Of a stretch of DNA of 64,000 bases, positions 1 to 7,897 are shown piece by piece; positions within the stretch are counted from its first letter, which is position 1, and each line of letters opens with the position of its first letter. Under the pieces are notes generated by a model. That model was given only the letters and a program-made list of their open reading frames with translations. It searched no databases and was not told the origin of the DNA. Both the position numbers and the translations under genes were made by a program. Source of the DNA: CAZNSX01 sp964575845 (GTDB lineage Bacteria; UBA8248; CAZNSX01); assembly GCA_964575845.1 (NCBI GenBank), contig CAZNSX010000002.1:186001-250000 (forward strand), read 5' to 3'.

Positions 1-464
1 ATGCCGTCATTCTCTCTCTCATAAGGGAGCGCATAAGGGAGCCTGATTGCCAGCGGGGCTTCATACTGGACGGCTTCCCCCGAAACCTGACTCAGGCCAA
101 GGCCCTTAGCGAAACTCTGGGCGAGCTGGGCTGGGATATCGACCTGGTCGTGAACCTTGAGGTGGAAAGGGAGGAGCTGGCTAGACGCCTTGCGGGGCGC
201 TTGATTTGCAACCAATGCGGTGCTGTATATCCCCCCGAAAAGGCGGGGCCTTGTGAGAGGTGTGGCGGCGAGTTGGTCCAGAGGGAGGACGATTCGCGGG
301 GGACGGTGGAGCAGCGGCTCGACGTCTACAGGGAGCAGACGGAGCCTCTCGTCAGCTATTACCGAGCTCAGGGAAAGCTGGTGACCACGCTCGGGTCTGG
401 GGAACCCCGGGAAGTATTTTGCCGCCTCTGGCAGTCGATCGCGGAGCGTATCGATGGGCGATGA
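1..464 (+). CDS. adk: Adenylate kinase, 3' part (5' end outside window)
   Basis: Adenylate kinase interconverts ATP, AMP and ADP in the cytoplasm. The reading frame is open from base 3 and lacks the N-terminal P-loop, which lies upstream of the window. The visible part holds the DGFPRN motif (about base 80), the lid region, and the C-terminal helix. The lid carries two CxxC pairs (CNQC and CERC), the zinc-binding form of the lid found in many Gram-positives and some other bacteria. The stop overlaps the start of map by four bases (ATGA at 461), so the two are translationally coupled. The position between (unseen) secY and map is the usual one in the spc operon. Confidence 0.95.
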   Translation, partial: AVILSLIRERIREPDCQRGFILDGFPRNLTQAKALSETLGELGWDIDLVVNLEVEREELARRLAGRLICNQCGAVYPPEKAGPCERCGGELVQREDDSRGTVEQRLDVYREQTEPLVSYYRAQGKLVTTLGSGEPREVFCRLWQSIAERIDGR

Positions 465-1213
465 TTCTGCTCAAGAGTCCGGAGGAGATACTGAAGCTTC
501 GCGAGAGCAATCGTGTTGTGGCGGTAGTTCTGGAGGAACTGAAGAGAAAGATAAGACCCGGGGTCAACACACGGGAGCTTGATGAGCTGGCGGAGCAGCT
601 GGTGAGGAAGGAGGGGGCAGACCCCGCGTTTAAGAATTACCGGGGCTACCGAAACACTATCTGCGCTTCGGTAAATGAACAGGTGGTGCACGGTATCCCC
701 TCGAGGAGGAAACTCAAGGAGGGAGACATCCTCAGCATAGACATTGGTGCCCTCAAGGGGGGTTACTACGGCGATTGCGCCATAACGGTAGGTGTGGGAG
801 AGGTTTCGGAGGCTGCGGAAAGGCTCATGCGGGTCGGCCGTGAAGCCCTCTATGAGGGCATCGCCCGGGCCCAGGTGGGAAGCCATCTCTACGACATATC
901 CCGGGCTATTCAGCTTCATGCCGAGAGGCACGGATACAGCGTTGTGCGAAAGTACGTGGGCCATGGCATCGGACGAAACCTGCATGAGGACCCTCAGGTC
1001 CCCAACTTTGCAGAGCCCGAGATGGGCCCTGGGCCTCCTTTGGAAAGGGGGCTAACCCTGGCCATCGAGCCAATGCTCAATGAAGGGGGAGGGGACGTGA
1101 AAGAACTCTCCGACCGCTGGACAGTGGTCACTGCAGATGGTAAACTTTCTGCCCACTTTGAGCACACCGTGGCCATCACCGAAGATGGCCCTCAGGTTTT
1201 GAGTCTGCCTTAG
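461..1213 (+). CDS. map: Methionine aminopeptidase type I
   Basis: Removes the initiator methionine from nascent proteins. The protein has 250 residues, the normal length for the short bacterial type I enzyme. I chose the ATG at 461, which overlaps the adk stop and begins MILLKSPEEI, rather than a longer upstream reading. Metal-ligand regions are visible: SIDIGALKGGYYGDCA (two Asp), GHGIGRNLHEDP (His), AIEPML (Glu) and the FEHTVAIT end (Glu). It sits in the ribosomal operon between adk and infA, the standard bacterial order. Confidence 0.96.
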   Translation: MILLKSPEEILKLRESNRVVAVVLEELKRKIRPGVNTRELDELAEQLVRKEGADPAFKNYRGYRNTICASVNEQVVHGIPSRRKLKEGDILSIDIGALKGGYYGDCAITVGVGEVSEAAERLMRVGREALYEGIARAQVGSHLYDISRAIQLHAERHGYSVVRKYVGHGIGRNLHEDPQVPNFAEPEMGPGPPLERGLTLAIEPMLNEGGGDVKELSDRWTVVTADGKLSAHFEHTVAITEDGPQVLSLP

Positions 1214-1249
1214 GGGCCGAGAGAGGGGGGTGAGCTCGAAAGAGGGCTT

Positions 1250-1468
1250 ATGCAGAAAGAAGAAGCCATAGAGGTGGATGGCACCGTGGTCGAGCCACTG
1301 CCCAATGCCATGTTTCGGGTTGAACTGGAGAACGGTCATCGCGTTCTTGCTCACATATCGGGAAAGATGCGGATGCACTTCATTCGCATCCTTCCGGGTG
1401 ACCGGGTCAAAGTGGAGCTTTCCCCCTATGACCTTACCCGGGGGCGAATCATCAGCCGCTACAGGTAG
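1250..1468 (+). CDS. infA: Translation initiation factor IF-1
   Basis: IF-1 binds the A site of the 30S subunit during initiation. The 72-residue product is a single OB fold and matches the family throughout (GTVVEPLPNAMFRVEL, HISGKMRMHFIRILPGD, the C-terminal RGRIISRYR). Initiation at ATG 1250 gives exactly the family length. It is followed 15 bases later by rpmJ, as in most bacterial spc/alpha clusters, so the two are cotranscribed. Confidence 0.97.
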   Translation: MQKEEAIEVDGTVVEPLPNAMFRVELENGHRVLAHISGKMRMHFIRILPGDRVKVELSPYDLTRGRIISRYR

Positions 1469-1483
1469 CGGCGGGGTCGAGCA

Positions 1484-1597
1484 ATGAAGGTCAAAGCATC
1501 CGTAAGGCCTATCTGCGATAAATGCAAGGTGCTCCGTAGGAAGGGGGTAGTGCGTGTGATTTGTGCGAACCCTAAGCATAAGCAGCGGCAAGGCTGA
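1484..1597 (+). CDS. rpmJ: 50S ribosomal protein L36
   Basis: A 37-residue protein starting MKVKASVRPICDKCKV and ending KHKQRQG. The ligands C11, C14, C27 and H33 form the zinc ribbon of the C+ form of L36. The gene sits between infA and rpsM, the conserved position. The start ATG at 1484 follows a GC-rich leader with only a weak Shine-Dalgarno, so translation may be coupled to infA. Confidence 0.95.
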   Translation: MKVKASVRPICDKCKVLRRKGVVRVICANPKHKQRQG

Positions 1598-1612
1598 GGG
1601 GGGGAGGAGATT

Positions 1613-1984
1613 GTGGCGCGGATCGCCGGTGTAGATATTCCCACTGAGAAGCGGGTGGAGGTGGCCCTCACCTACATTCACGGCATCGGCCGTTCGAGCG
1701 CGCGGCGCATCCTCAAAGACGCACGCGTGAACCTTGATGTCCGGACGAGGGATCTCACCGAACATGAGGTCACCGCCCTTCGGGATTTAATCGAGGGTCA
1801 GTATCAGGTGGAGGGAGAGAGACGGCGCGAGGTTACCATGAATATAAAGCGTCACATGGATATCGGCAGCTATCGAGGTCTGCGCCACCGCCGCGGTCTC
1901 CCCGTTAATGGACAGCGCACTCATACAAATGCGCGCACGCGTAAGGGCCCGCGCAAGACGGTGGGGGCGCGTTCCAAGAAGTAA
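1613..1984 (+). CDS. rpsM: 30S ribosomal protein S13
   Basis: S13 sits in the head of the small subunit and contacts the P-site tRNA and the 50S subunit. The product is 123 residues and starts with GTG behind GGGGAGGAGA. Family landmarks are MARIAGVDIP at the N terminus, TYIHGIGRSSA (helix-two-turns-helix), the SYRGLRHRRGLPVNGQRT block and the basic tail TRKGPRKTVG. It is the first gene of the classical alpha-operon segment (rpsM-rpsK-rpsD-rpoA-rplQ). Confidence 0.97.
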   Translation: MARIAGVDIPTEKRVEVALTYIHGIGRSSARRILKDARVNLDVRTRDLTEHEVTALRDLIEGQYQVEGERRREVTMNIKRHMDIGSYRGLRHRRGLPVNGQRTHTNARTRKGPRKTVGARSKK

Positions 1985-2005
1985 ACTCATCTGTAGGAGG
2001 AAACC

Positions 2006-2404
2006 GTGGCGCAGGGGCCAAAGAAGGCATCGGGGAAGAGGCGGCGGGAGCGAAGGCCTATAGGTAAGGGTGTCGCTCACATCCAGAGCACTTTTAACAA
2101 TACCATCATTACCATCACGGATGTCTCGGGAAACGTAGTCACCTGGGCAAGCGCTGGCTCGCAGGGCTTCAAGGGCTCGCGGAAGAGTACCCCTTTTGCC
2201 GCCCAGGTAGCGGCGGACGTAGCGGCCAAGAAGGCCCTCGAGCTAGGGGTCAACTCCGTCGAGGTCTATGTGAAGGGGCCCGGCTCCGGCCGGGAGGCGG
2301 CCATACGCTCTCTTCAGGCTGCTGGCTTGGAGATAAGCCTCATTCGAGATGTGACGCCAATACCCCATAATGGGTGCCGTCCGCCCAAACGCCGTCGGGT
2401 TTAG
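2006..2404 (+). CDS. rpsK: 30S ribosomal protein S11
   Basis: S11 forms part of the platform of the 30S subunit near the E site. It has 132 residues and begins with GTG after TAGGAGGAAACC, a strong ribosome-binding site. Diagnostic stretches are GVAHIQSTFNNTIITITD, the SRKSTPFAAQ block, VKGPGSGREAAIRSL and the C-terminal DVTPIPHNGCRPPKRRRV. Order and spacing follow the alpha operon. Confidence 0.97.
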   Translation: MAQGPKKASGKRRRERRPIGKGVAHIQSTFNNTIITITDVSGNVVTWASAGSQGFKGSRKSTPFAAQVAADVAAKKALELGVNSVEVYVKGPGSGREAAIRSLQAAGLEISLIRDVTPIPHNGCRPPKRRRV

Positions 2405-2421
2405 TCGGAGGAGGCGAGGAG

Positions 2422-3048
2422 TTGGGAAGAGATCATGGTTCTGTTTGCCGGTTCTGCCGGAGAGAGGGTATGAAGCTCTACCTGAAGGGGGACCGGTGCT
2501 ACACCGAGAAGTGCTCCTATTCCCGTAGGGGCTATCCCCCGGGCGAACACGGGACGGGAAGGGTAAAGGTGTCGGAGTTTGGGCTTCAGTTGCGGGAGAA
2601 GCAAAAGGTTCGGCGCATCTATGGAGTCCTTGAGCGGCAGTTCCGGCGGCATTTTGATGAGGCGGACCGCCGAAAGGGCATCACAGGGGAGAACCTGCTC
2701 CAGAACCTGGAGCTGAGGCTGGACAATGTGGCCCACCGTGCAGGCTTCGCCGATTCTCTGAAGCAGGCGCGGCAGCTAGTGGCCCACAATCACGTGCTGG
2801 TTAACGGGAGGAAGGCGGACGTTCCCTCCCGAATCTTGAAAGCCGGCGATGAGGTGAAGATAAGGCCGAAGAGCGGGGGGTTTCCTTTTATTCAGGAGGC
2901 CCTCTCCAAACGCGACCAGCGGGGCAGGCCTGGCTGGCTGGAGGTGGACGCAAAGGAGCTGAAGGTTATTGTCCAGGCCCTGCCCGTGCGGGAGGAGATT
3001 GCTATCCCCATTGAGGAGCAGCAGATAGTGGAGCTCTACTCTAGGTAG
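2422..3048 (+). CDS. rpsD: 30S ribosomal protein S4 (zinc form)
   Basis: S4 is a primary 16S rRNA-binding protein and often the autogenous repressor of the alpha operon. I place the start at TTG 2422, 6-8 bases after GGAGGAGGCGAGG, giving 208 residues beginning MGRDHGSVCRFCRREG, which aligns with the usual S4 N terminus; a longer frame starting inside rpsK is unlikely. CRFC plus two later cysteines (C26 and C31) give the four-Cys zinc knuckle. The S4 RNA-binding domain lies at about residues 97-160 (LELRLDNVAHRAGFADS). Confidence 0.95.
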   Translation: MGRDHGSVCRFCRREGMKLYLKGDRCYTEKCSYSRRGYPPGEHGTGRVKVSEFGLQLREKQKVRRIYGVLERQFRRHFDEADRRKGITGENLLQNLELRLDNVAHRAGFADSLKQARQLVAHNHVLVNGRKADVPSRILKAGDEVKIRPKSGGFPFIQEALSKRDQRGRPGWLEVDAKELKVIVQALPVREEIAIPIEEQQIVELYSR

Positions 3049-3096
3049 AGGGGCGAAGGCGGCTCGGCCCACTGGGGTGAGCAGGAGGCATCCTTA

Positions 3097-4098
3097 ATGA
3101 GAATGTTGAACGATTTTCAAAAGCCCAAATACCTGGAGTGCGAAAAGGAGAGCTCGACCGACACCTTCGGGCGCTTCACGGCGGAGCCCTTCGAGCGGGG
3201 CTTCGGCCTCACCATCGGAAATGCCCTGAGGAGGGTCTCCATTTCCTCTCTCTATGGGGCGGCGGTGACGTCCGTGAGGATCGAGGGCGTCTACCATGAG
3301 TTCTCCACCATCCCGGGAGTAATGGAGGACGTGACGGAGATTATTCTGAACCTCAAGGAGCTTCGCCTGAAGATGAGCTCCCCGGAACCCAAGCGCCTCT
3401 ACCTCCGCCATGAAGGCGAGGCCGTGCTCAAAGCTAAGGACATCGAGCCAAATCCCGATGTCAAGATCCTGAACCCCGAGCTTCAAATCGCCACCCTCAA
3501 CAAGGAAGCCAAGCTGGATATGGAGATGGTGGTAAGGATGGGCCGCGGCTATGTGCCTGCTGAGCGAAACGCGGAGCAGAGCTTGGGCGCTCAGTTCATC
3601 CCGGTAGATGCCGTCTTCTCCCCCATCCGTAAATGCAACTTCAAGGTGGAGAGCACGCGGGTGGGGCGATCCACCGACTACGATAAGCTCATCCTGGAAG
3701 TGACCACCGACGGCAGCTTGCAGCCCAGGGATGCTGTGGCCTATGCGGCGAAGATCCTCAAGGACTATCTGACGGTCTTCATCCACTTCGAAGAGGAACC
3801 CAAGGCGGAGGAGCCCGAGGAGGACGCGCGCAAACACAAGATGGTCGAGAGCCTGAGGCGCAGCGTGGATGAGCTGGAACTCTCGGTTCGTTCTTACAAC
3901 TGCCTCAAGAACGCTAAGATAAGGACTATCGCAGAGCTGGTGCAGAAGACTGAGGGAGAGATGCTGAAGACGCGCAACTTTGGCCGGAAGTCCCTGAACG
4001 AGATAAAGGAAATTTTGGAGAGCATGGACCTCTCGTTGGGGATGGACCTCTCGGCCGTGGACGTTGATAAGGCTCTCATCGCCACCCCGGAGAACTGA
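3097..4098 (+). CDS. rpoA: RNA polymerase alpha subunit
   Basis: The alpha subunit nucleates RNA polymerase assembly and contacts UP elements and activators. It has 333 residues and begins with ATG 3097 behind GCAGGAGG. The N-terminal dimerisation domain (about 1-235) contains RFTAEPFERGFGLTIGNALR and the VTEIILNLKEL block. An acidic linker (EEEPKAEEPEEDARK) leads to the C-terminal domain (about 250-333) with the helix-hairpin-helix segment ELSVRSYNCLKNAKIRTIAE and the GRKSLNEIKE motif. It is cotranscribed with rpsD and rplQ. Confidence 0.97.
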   Translation: MRMLNDFQKPKYLECEKESSTDTFGRFTAEPFERGFGLTIGNALRRVSISSLYGAAVTSVRIEGVYHEFSTIPGVMEDVTEIILNLKELRLKMSSPEPKRLYLRHEGEAVLKAKDIEPNPDVKILNPELQIATLNKEAKLDMEMVVRMGRGYVPAERNAEQSLGAQFIPVDAVFSPIRKCNFKVESTRVGRSTDYDKLILEVTTDGSLQPRDAVAYAAKILKDYLTVFIHFEEEPKAEEPEEDARKHKMVESLRRSVDELELSVRSYNCLKNAKIRTIAELVQKTEGEMLKTRNFGRKSLNEIKEILESMDLSLGMDLSAVDVDKALIATPEN

Positions 4099-4104
4099 GA
4101 TTCC

Positions 4105-4542
4105 GTGCGACACCTGAAGGCAGGAAGGAAGCTTGGCCGTACGACCAAGCACCGCCAGGCCCTCTTTCGTAACATGGTGGATGCGCTTCTGTCAGAGGAG
4201 CGCATCCAGACAACTCTGGCGAAGGCCAAAGAAGTAAGGCGCCATGCCGAGCGGGCCATCACGCTTGGGAAGCGAGGAGACCTTCATGCGCGACGCCACG
4301 CCCTGAGGCTGGTGCGCACAAGGGGTGTCCTCAAGAAGCTCTTCGAGACCCTGGGCCCCCGCTACGCCGAGCGCCCTGGAGGCTATACCCGCATCCTGAA
4401 GCTGGGGCCGCGACGAGGGGACGCAGCTCCCATGGCTATTCTGGAGCTTGTGGATAGGGACCTCAAACTGGAGGCACAAAAACGGGAGCGACGTCAGAAG
4501 AGGGAGGAAAAGAAAGTGGAGAAGGAAGAAGAAGCCAGCTGA
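4105..4542 (+). CDS. rplQ: 50S ribosomal protein L17
   Basis: L17 lies near the polypeptide exit tunnel. The GTG at 4105 opens a frame only 6 bases after the rpoA stop and begins MRHLKAGRKLGRTTKHRQAL, the universal L17 start. The core ends near residue 122; the remaining roughly 23 residues are a charged, Glu/Lys-rich extension (REEKKVEKEEEAS), seen in several lineages and presumably disordered. It is the last gene of the operon, followed at once by an intrinsic terminator. Confidence 0.96.
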   Translation: MRHLKAGRKLGRTTKHRQALFRNMVDALLSEERIQTTLAKAKEVRRHAERAITLGKRGDLHARRHALRLVRTRGVLKKLFETLGPRYAERPGGYTRILKLGPRRGDAAPMAILELVDRDLKLEAQKRERRQKREEKKVEKEEEAS

Positions 4543-4570
4543 GGAAAAGGAGAGGTCGGACGGGCACTGA

Positions 4571-4597
4571 AGGGCAAAGGTAGGTGCCCTTTTTTTT
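4571..4597 (+). terminator. Rho-independent terminator after rplQ
   Basis: AGGGCA (4571-4576) pairs with TGCCCT (4585-4590) around an 8-base loop, followed directly by a run of eight T (4590-4597). An alternative pairing of GGGCAC at 4562-4567 with GTGCCC at 4584-4589 is also possible. It ends the ribosomal/rpoA transcript. Confidence 0.85.
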
Positions 4598-4615
4598 GCG
4601 CCTCGGAGCCTGCCG

Positions 4616-4644
4616 TTGACAGGGGAGGGCACGAGGGATATCAT
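4616..4644 (+). promoter_or_regulatory. Sigma70-type promoter for the ald operon
   Basis: TTGACA (4616-4621) and TATCAT (4639-4644) are separated by 17 bases. It lies just after the rplQ terminator and 39 bases before the thioesterase start, so it should drive 4683-7123. Confidence 0.7.
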
Positions 4645-4682
4645 TTTTTAAAATCCCTTTCATCTCCGGGAGTTTTGACCTC

Positions 4683-5117
4683 ATGGACAGTCGAAAGGCA
4701 CACGAAGGTGGGAACGACCGTCACTGCTTCGTGTGCGGGCCTGATAACCCCATAGGCCTCAAGGTGCGGTTCAGCCTGGAGGGCGGTGAGAGCAGGGCCG
4801 AGTTCACCCCCGGGCCCGAGCATCAGGGCTACCGGGACCTCATGCATGGGGGTATCCTGGGCTGCCTTTTGGATGATGTGATGGCCAATTGGTTTTACCT
4901 CCAGGGAATCAGGGCCTTCACGGGACGTATGGAGCTTCGCTTCCGGGAGCCGGTGCCCCTGGGCACAAGGGTTGAGCTGGTGGGGCGATTGGTGGAGCGG
5001 CGTGGGAAGAGAGCTCTCATGGCCGCACGGGCTACCCGCAGTGGCGGGAAGGTTGTGGCCGAAGCAAAGGGAACTTTTATGATCTTGAGTGAGGAGAGCG
5101 AGGAGGAGAGACCATGA
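4683..5117 (+). CDS. PaaI/YigI-type hotdog-fold thioesterase
   Basis: A 144-residue hotdog-fold protein likely to hydrolyse an acyl-CoA thioester. The segment HQGYRDLMHGGILGCLLDDV contains the HGG motif and the Asp typical of the PaaI-like group. The N terminus has HCFVCGPDNPIGL, seen in the YbdB/PaaI-related thioesterases with a Cys-containing lead. The substrate cannot be told from sequence. Its stop overlaps the ald start by four bases (ATGA), indicating coupled translation with alanine dehydrogenase, an unusual partnership that does not reveal its substrate. Confidence 0.8.
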   Translation: MDSRKAHEGGNDRHCFVCGPDNPIGLKVRFSLEGGESRAEFTPGPEHQGYRDLMHGGILGCLLDDVMANWFYLQGIRAFTGRMELRFREPVPLGTRVELVGRLVERRGKRALMAARATRSGGKVVAEAKGTFMILSEESEEERP

Positions 5118-6226
5118 TCATCGGAGTGCCCAAGGAGATAAAGCCCGACGAATACCGGGTGGCCCTGACGCCTGCGGGTGCCGAGGTCCTCTCGGCTAGC
5201 GGTCACATCGTTCTCATAGAGAAGAGAGCGGGCCTGGGAAGCGGCATAAAGGATGAGGAGTACAGGCAGGTGGGCGCCCGGACGGGCCTGAGTGCAGTGG
5301 AAGTGTGGAGGAAGGCCGAGCTCATTCTCAAGGTTAAAGAGCCCCTCCCCAATGAATATAAGTTCCTCTCCCCGGGGAAGACCCTTTTTGCATACCTTCA
5401 CCTGGCGGCCTCAAGAAGCCTCACCCGCAGCCTCATTCGCTCGGGCATAAACGGAGTTGCTTACGAGACTGTGCGGCTTGAGAGCGGCCGCCTGCCGCTG
5501 CTGGAACCCATGAGCGAGATAGCGGGCCGCATGGCCGTGCAGGTAGGTGCCAAATGCCTGCAGAAGGAGGAGGGAGGAAGGGGGCAGCTTCTTGGGGGGG
5601 CCACGGGGGTCGCGAAGGGAAAGGTTGTAATAATCGGAGGCGGAATTGTCGGTAAATATGCCGCCAAGATCGCCATAGGGATGGGGGCCGAGGTCACCGT
5701 CCTGGATGTTGACCTCGGCCGCCTTGAGCACCTGGATGATGTCTTCAGGGGGCAGCTCAGCACCATGGCCTCCAACTCCTATAACATCCGCCGGGTTGTC
5801 CCTAAGGCAGACCTCCTCGTGGGCGGCGTCCTAATTCCCGGAGCCAGGGCCCCACGGCTCGTCTCCCGAGAGCTTGTGCGCCGGATGAAAGATGGGGCCG
5901 TCGTTGTGGACGTGGCGGTGGACCAGGGAGGCTGTGTGGAGACGACGAGGCCCACCTACCACAGTCGTCCTACCTTCCTCGCTGAAGGTGTCGTCCACTA
6001 CTGTGTAGCGAATATGCCGGGTGCCGTGGCCCACACCTCCACCTATGCCCTCACTAACGCTACCCTCCCCTATGTCATTAAGCTGGCCGATATGGGCTTG
6101 GAAGAGGCCATTCGGGAAGACAATGCCCTTTCATTGGGGCTCAACCTCTACCGGGGCCACCTGACCAGCCGGGCCGTGGGGGAGGCCCACCGCCTCGGGT
6201 ATAAAGAGCTCGATGAGCTGCTCTAG
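5114..6226 (+). CDS. ald: Alanine dehydrogenase
   Basis: Catalyses reversible NAD-dependent deamination of L-alanine to pyruvate and ammonia. The 370-residue length and the start MIIGVPKEIKPDEYRVALTP are those of the Ald/PNT family. Visible landmarks include the substrate-binding Arg (YRVALTP), Lys in ILKVKEPLP, the catalytic His in AYLHLAASRSLT, and the Rossmann motif GGGIVGKYAAKIAIGMGA near residue 175 with the acidic VLDVD after it. The near-C-terminal NMPGAVAHTSTYALTNATLPY block is diagnostic. Together with the following amidase gene it suggests ammonia-releasing amino-acid or amide catabolism (inference). Confidence 0.95.
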   Translation: MIIGVPKEIKPDEYRVALTPAGAEVLSASGHIVLIEKRAGLGSGIKDEEYRQVGARTGLSAVEVWRKAELILKVKEPLPNEYKFLSPGKTLFAYLHLAASRSLTRSLIRSGINGVAYETVRLESGRLPLLEPMSEIAGRMAVQVGAKCLQKEEGGRGQLLGGATGVAKGKVVIIGGGIVGKYAAKIAIGMGAEVTVLDVDLGRLEHLDDVFRGQLSTMASNSYNIRRVVPKADLLVGGVLIPGARAPRLVSRELVRRMKDGAVVVDVAVDQGGCVETTRPTYHSRPTFLAEGVVHYCVANMPGAVAHTSTYALTNATLPYVIKLADMGLEEAIREDNALSLGLNLYRGHLTSRAVGEAHRLGYKELDELL

Positions 6227-6241
6227 GAGGTCGGAGATGCC

Positions 6242-7123
6242 ATGAAGAATGTGGGCCCGGATGAGCTCGTCTACAGTTACAGCGCGCGGAACCCCGTGGC
6301 CCTGAGGGTCTCCTCGGGGGAGGTCTTCAGCATGGAGACCCATGACCGCTTCAGTGGGGTGGAGGATCTTTCCAATATTCTTTCGGCTGACACGAGCAGA
6401 TTAAATGCTGTCACCGGCGCTGTCTATGTGGAAGGGGCAGAACCCGGCCGCGTCCTTCAGGTAGATATTTTGGATATTGCCCTCACCCTTGGCCACGGTT
6501 TCACTTTCGCCGTTCCCGGGAGGGGTGCCTTTGGGGAGCGCCTTGAGGAAACAGTCTTTCGCCGTGTCCCCATCCGGGGAAGTTTTGCTCTATACGCCGA
6601 GGACATACCTGTACCTCTCGCACCGCATGTGGGGAGAATCGGCGTGGCCCCCGAGGGGGAGGATGTCCCTTGCAGCACCCCTGGCCCTCACGGTGGGAAT
6701 CTGGACAATAATCAGCTTCAGGGGGGCTCAAGTGCCTTCTTCCCCATCTTCCACCCGGGCGCTCTCCTGGCTCTCGGGGACATCCATGCGGCTCAGGGAG
6801 ACGGTGAGAGTGCCCTCTCGGGCATCGAGACGGCGGGCCTCGTCACCCTGCGTTGTGACGTGAGAAAGGACCTATCTCTATCCTATCCCCTGGCGACTAC
6901 CCGGGATGAGGTGATGCTCATGGCTGACGGGGCAACCCTGGATGAAGCGGCCAGGACCGGGCTCCACCACGCTGCTCTACTCCTCAAAGAGCGTCGCGGC
7001 CTCACGTACGGGGAAGCGGCCATGCTGGTGAGCATCGCCGGCGATCTGAGGGTGTGTCAGGTAGTTAATCCCCGAGTGGGGGTAAAAGTGGCTTTTCGTA
7101 GGAATATCCTGGATATTAACTAG
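6242..7123 (+). CDS. Acetamidase/formamidase family protein
   Basis: Members of this family hydrolyse short amides such as formamide or acetamide to the acid plus ammonia. The 293-residue product shows the family signatures: SAGEVFSMET-like start region (SSGEVFSMETHDRFSG), PGRVLQVDILDI, PCSTPGPHGGNLDNNQL and FHPGALLALGDIHAAQGDGE. It begins at ATG 6242, 15 bases after ald behind AGGAGGTCGGAG. Likely the third gene of the ald operon. Exact substrate is not decidable. Confidence 0.88.
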   Translation: MKNVGPDELVYSYSARNPVALRVSSGEVFSMETHDRFSGVEDLSNILSADTSRLNAVTGAVYVEGAEPGRVLQVDILDIALTLGHGFTFAVPGRGAFGERLEETVFRRVPIRGSFALYAEDIPVPLAPHVGRIGVAPEGEDVPCSTPGPHGGNLDNNQLQGGSSAFFPIFHPGALLALGDIHAAQGDGESALSGIETAGLVTLRCDVRKDLSLSYPLATTRDEVMLMADGATLDEAARTGLHHAALLLKERRGLTYGEAAMLVSIAGDLRVCQVVNPRVGVKVAFRRNILDIN

Positions 7124-7181
7124 GTATTCTGGGCACGCCTCTCGGCCCTGAACCTCCTTCAGTTTCCCCTTGGCGTTTACC

Positions 7182-7868
7182 CTACGCTTCCTCTTTCAAC
7201 ATCTGGATGAAGGCCATTCCCTGATTCGCAAAATGTTCCATCATCAGCTTCTCTACGAGTAAGGCGTCTCCCTCAGTGAAGGCCTTCAGCAGGCCGTCAT
7301 GCTCGCTCATGGAGGCATCCAGGCGCTCGGGCAGTGCGAGCGAGAGAGCGCGGGTCTTGAGGATCTGCTTCCGCAGGGAGTCAATCATCGTGCAGAGGCG
7401 CTCATTTCGGGAAGTCTCAGCGATGAAATGGTGATAGAGGGCATTGACGGCATAGTAGCCGTCGATGTCGCGCTTCTCAAGGCAGCGCTTGAGCTCACTG
7501 TGCATCTCTTTAAGTTTTGCAAGCTTCTCCCCCACCATGTGAGGGGTGGCGAGCCGAGCAGCCAGACTCTCCAGCACGCTGGCAATTGTATAGATGTCTC
7601 TCACCTCTTTTTCCGAGAGCTGGCTGACAAAAGCTCCCTTATGAGGAATCACCGTGATGTAACCCTCCACCTCCAGCTCCCGGAAGGCCTCCCGAAGGGG
7701 GGTCCTCGATACGCCGAGGCGCTCTGTGAGGGTGGTCTCGACGAGCTTATCCCCGGGCCTAAAGGTCCCGTTCAGGATGGCCTCCTTGATGCCCTCGGCC
7801 ACGGCCTTGCTCAAGGATTTGGGCTTCTCGATCTGCAGGTCCGCGTCGGGTTTCTTCGCTTCATTCAT
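7182..7868 (-). CDS. GntR-family regulator with FCD domain
   Basis: A 228-residue transcription regulator. The N-terminal winged helix (about 20-85) has GTFRPGDKLVETTLTERLGV and SRTPLREAFRELEVEGYI, typical of GntR proteins. The C-terminal all-helical FCD ligand-binding domain (about 90-225) contains the family's conserved Asp/His spacing (DIYTIASVLES, NALYHHFIAETSRNERL, SEHDGLLKAF). It is the last gene of the decarboxylase operon and probably senses an acid or acyl-CoA intermediate of that pathway. A 25-bp palindrome on the operon promoter at 12718 is a good candidate operator, implying autoregulation (inference). Confidence 0.93.
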   Translation of the reverse strand: MNEAKKPDADLQIEKPKSLSKAVAEGIKEAILNGTFRPGDKLVETTLTERLGVSRTPLREAFRELEVEGYITVIPHKGAFVSQLSEKEVRDIYTIASVLESLAARLATPHMVGEKLAKLKEMHSELKRCLEKRDIDGYYAVNALYHHFIAETSRNERLCTMIDSLRKQILKTRALSLALPERLDASMSEHDGLLKAFTEGDALLVEKLMMEHFANQGMAFIQMLKEEA

Positions 7869-7897
7869 GGCTCAACGCTCGCTGATGGGGGTTATCC

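Noticed and set aside
3094..4152. Long minus-strand frame opposite rpoA
   Set aside because: It mirrors rpoA codon bias, has no family character and lies fully antisense to a certain gene. The same applies to frames opposite aor (36639-38273), fabF (53134-54210), the permease (28147-29037) and the decarboxylase beta gene (9176-10036).
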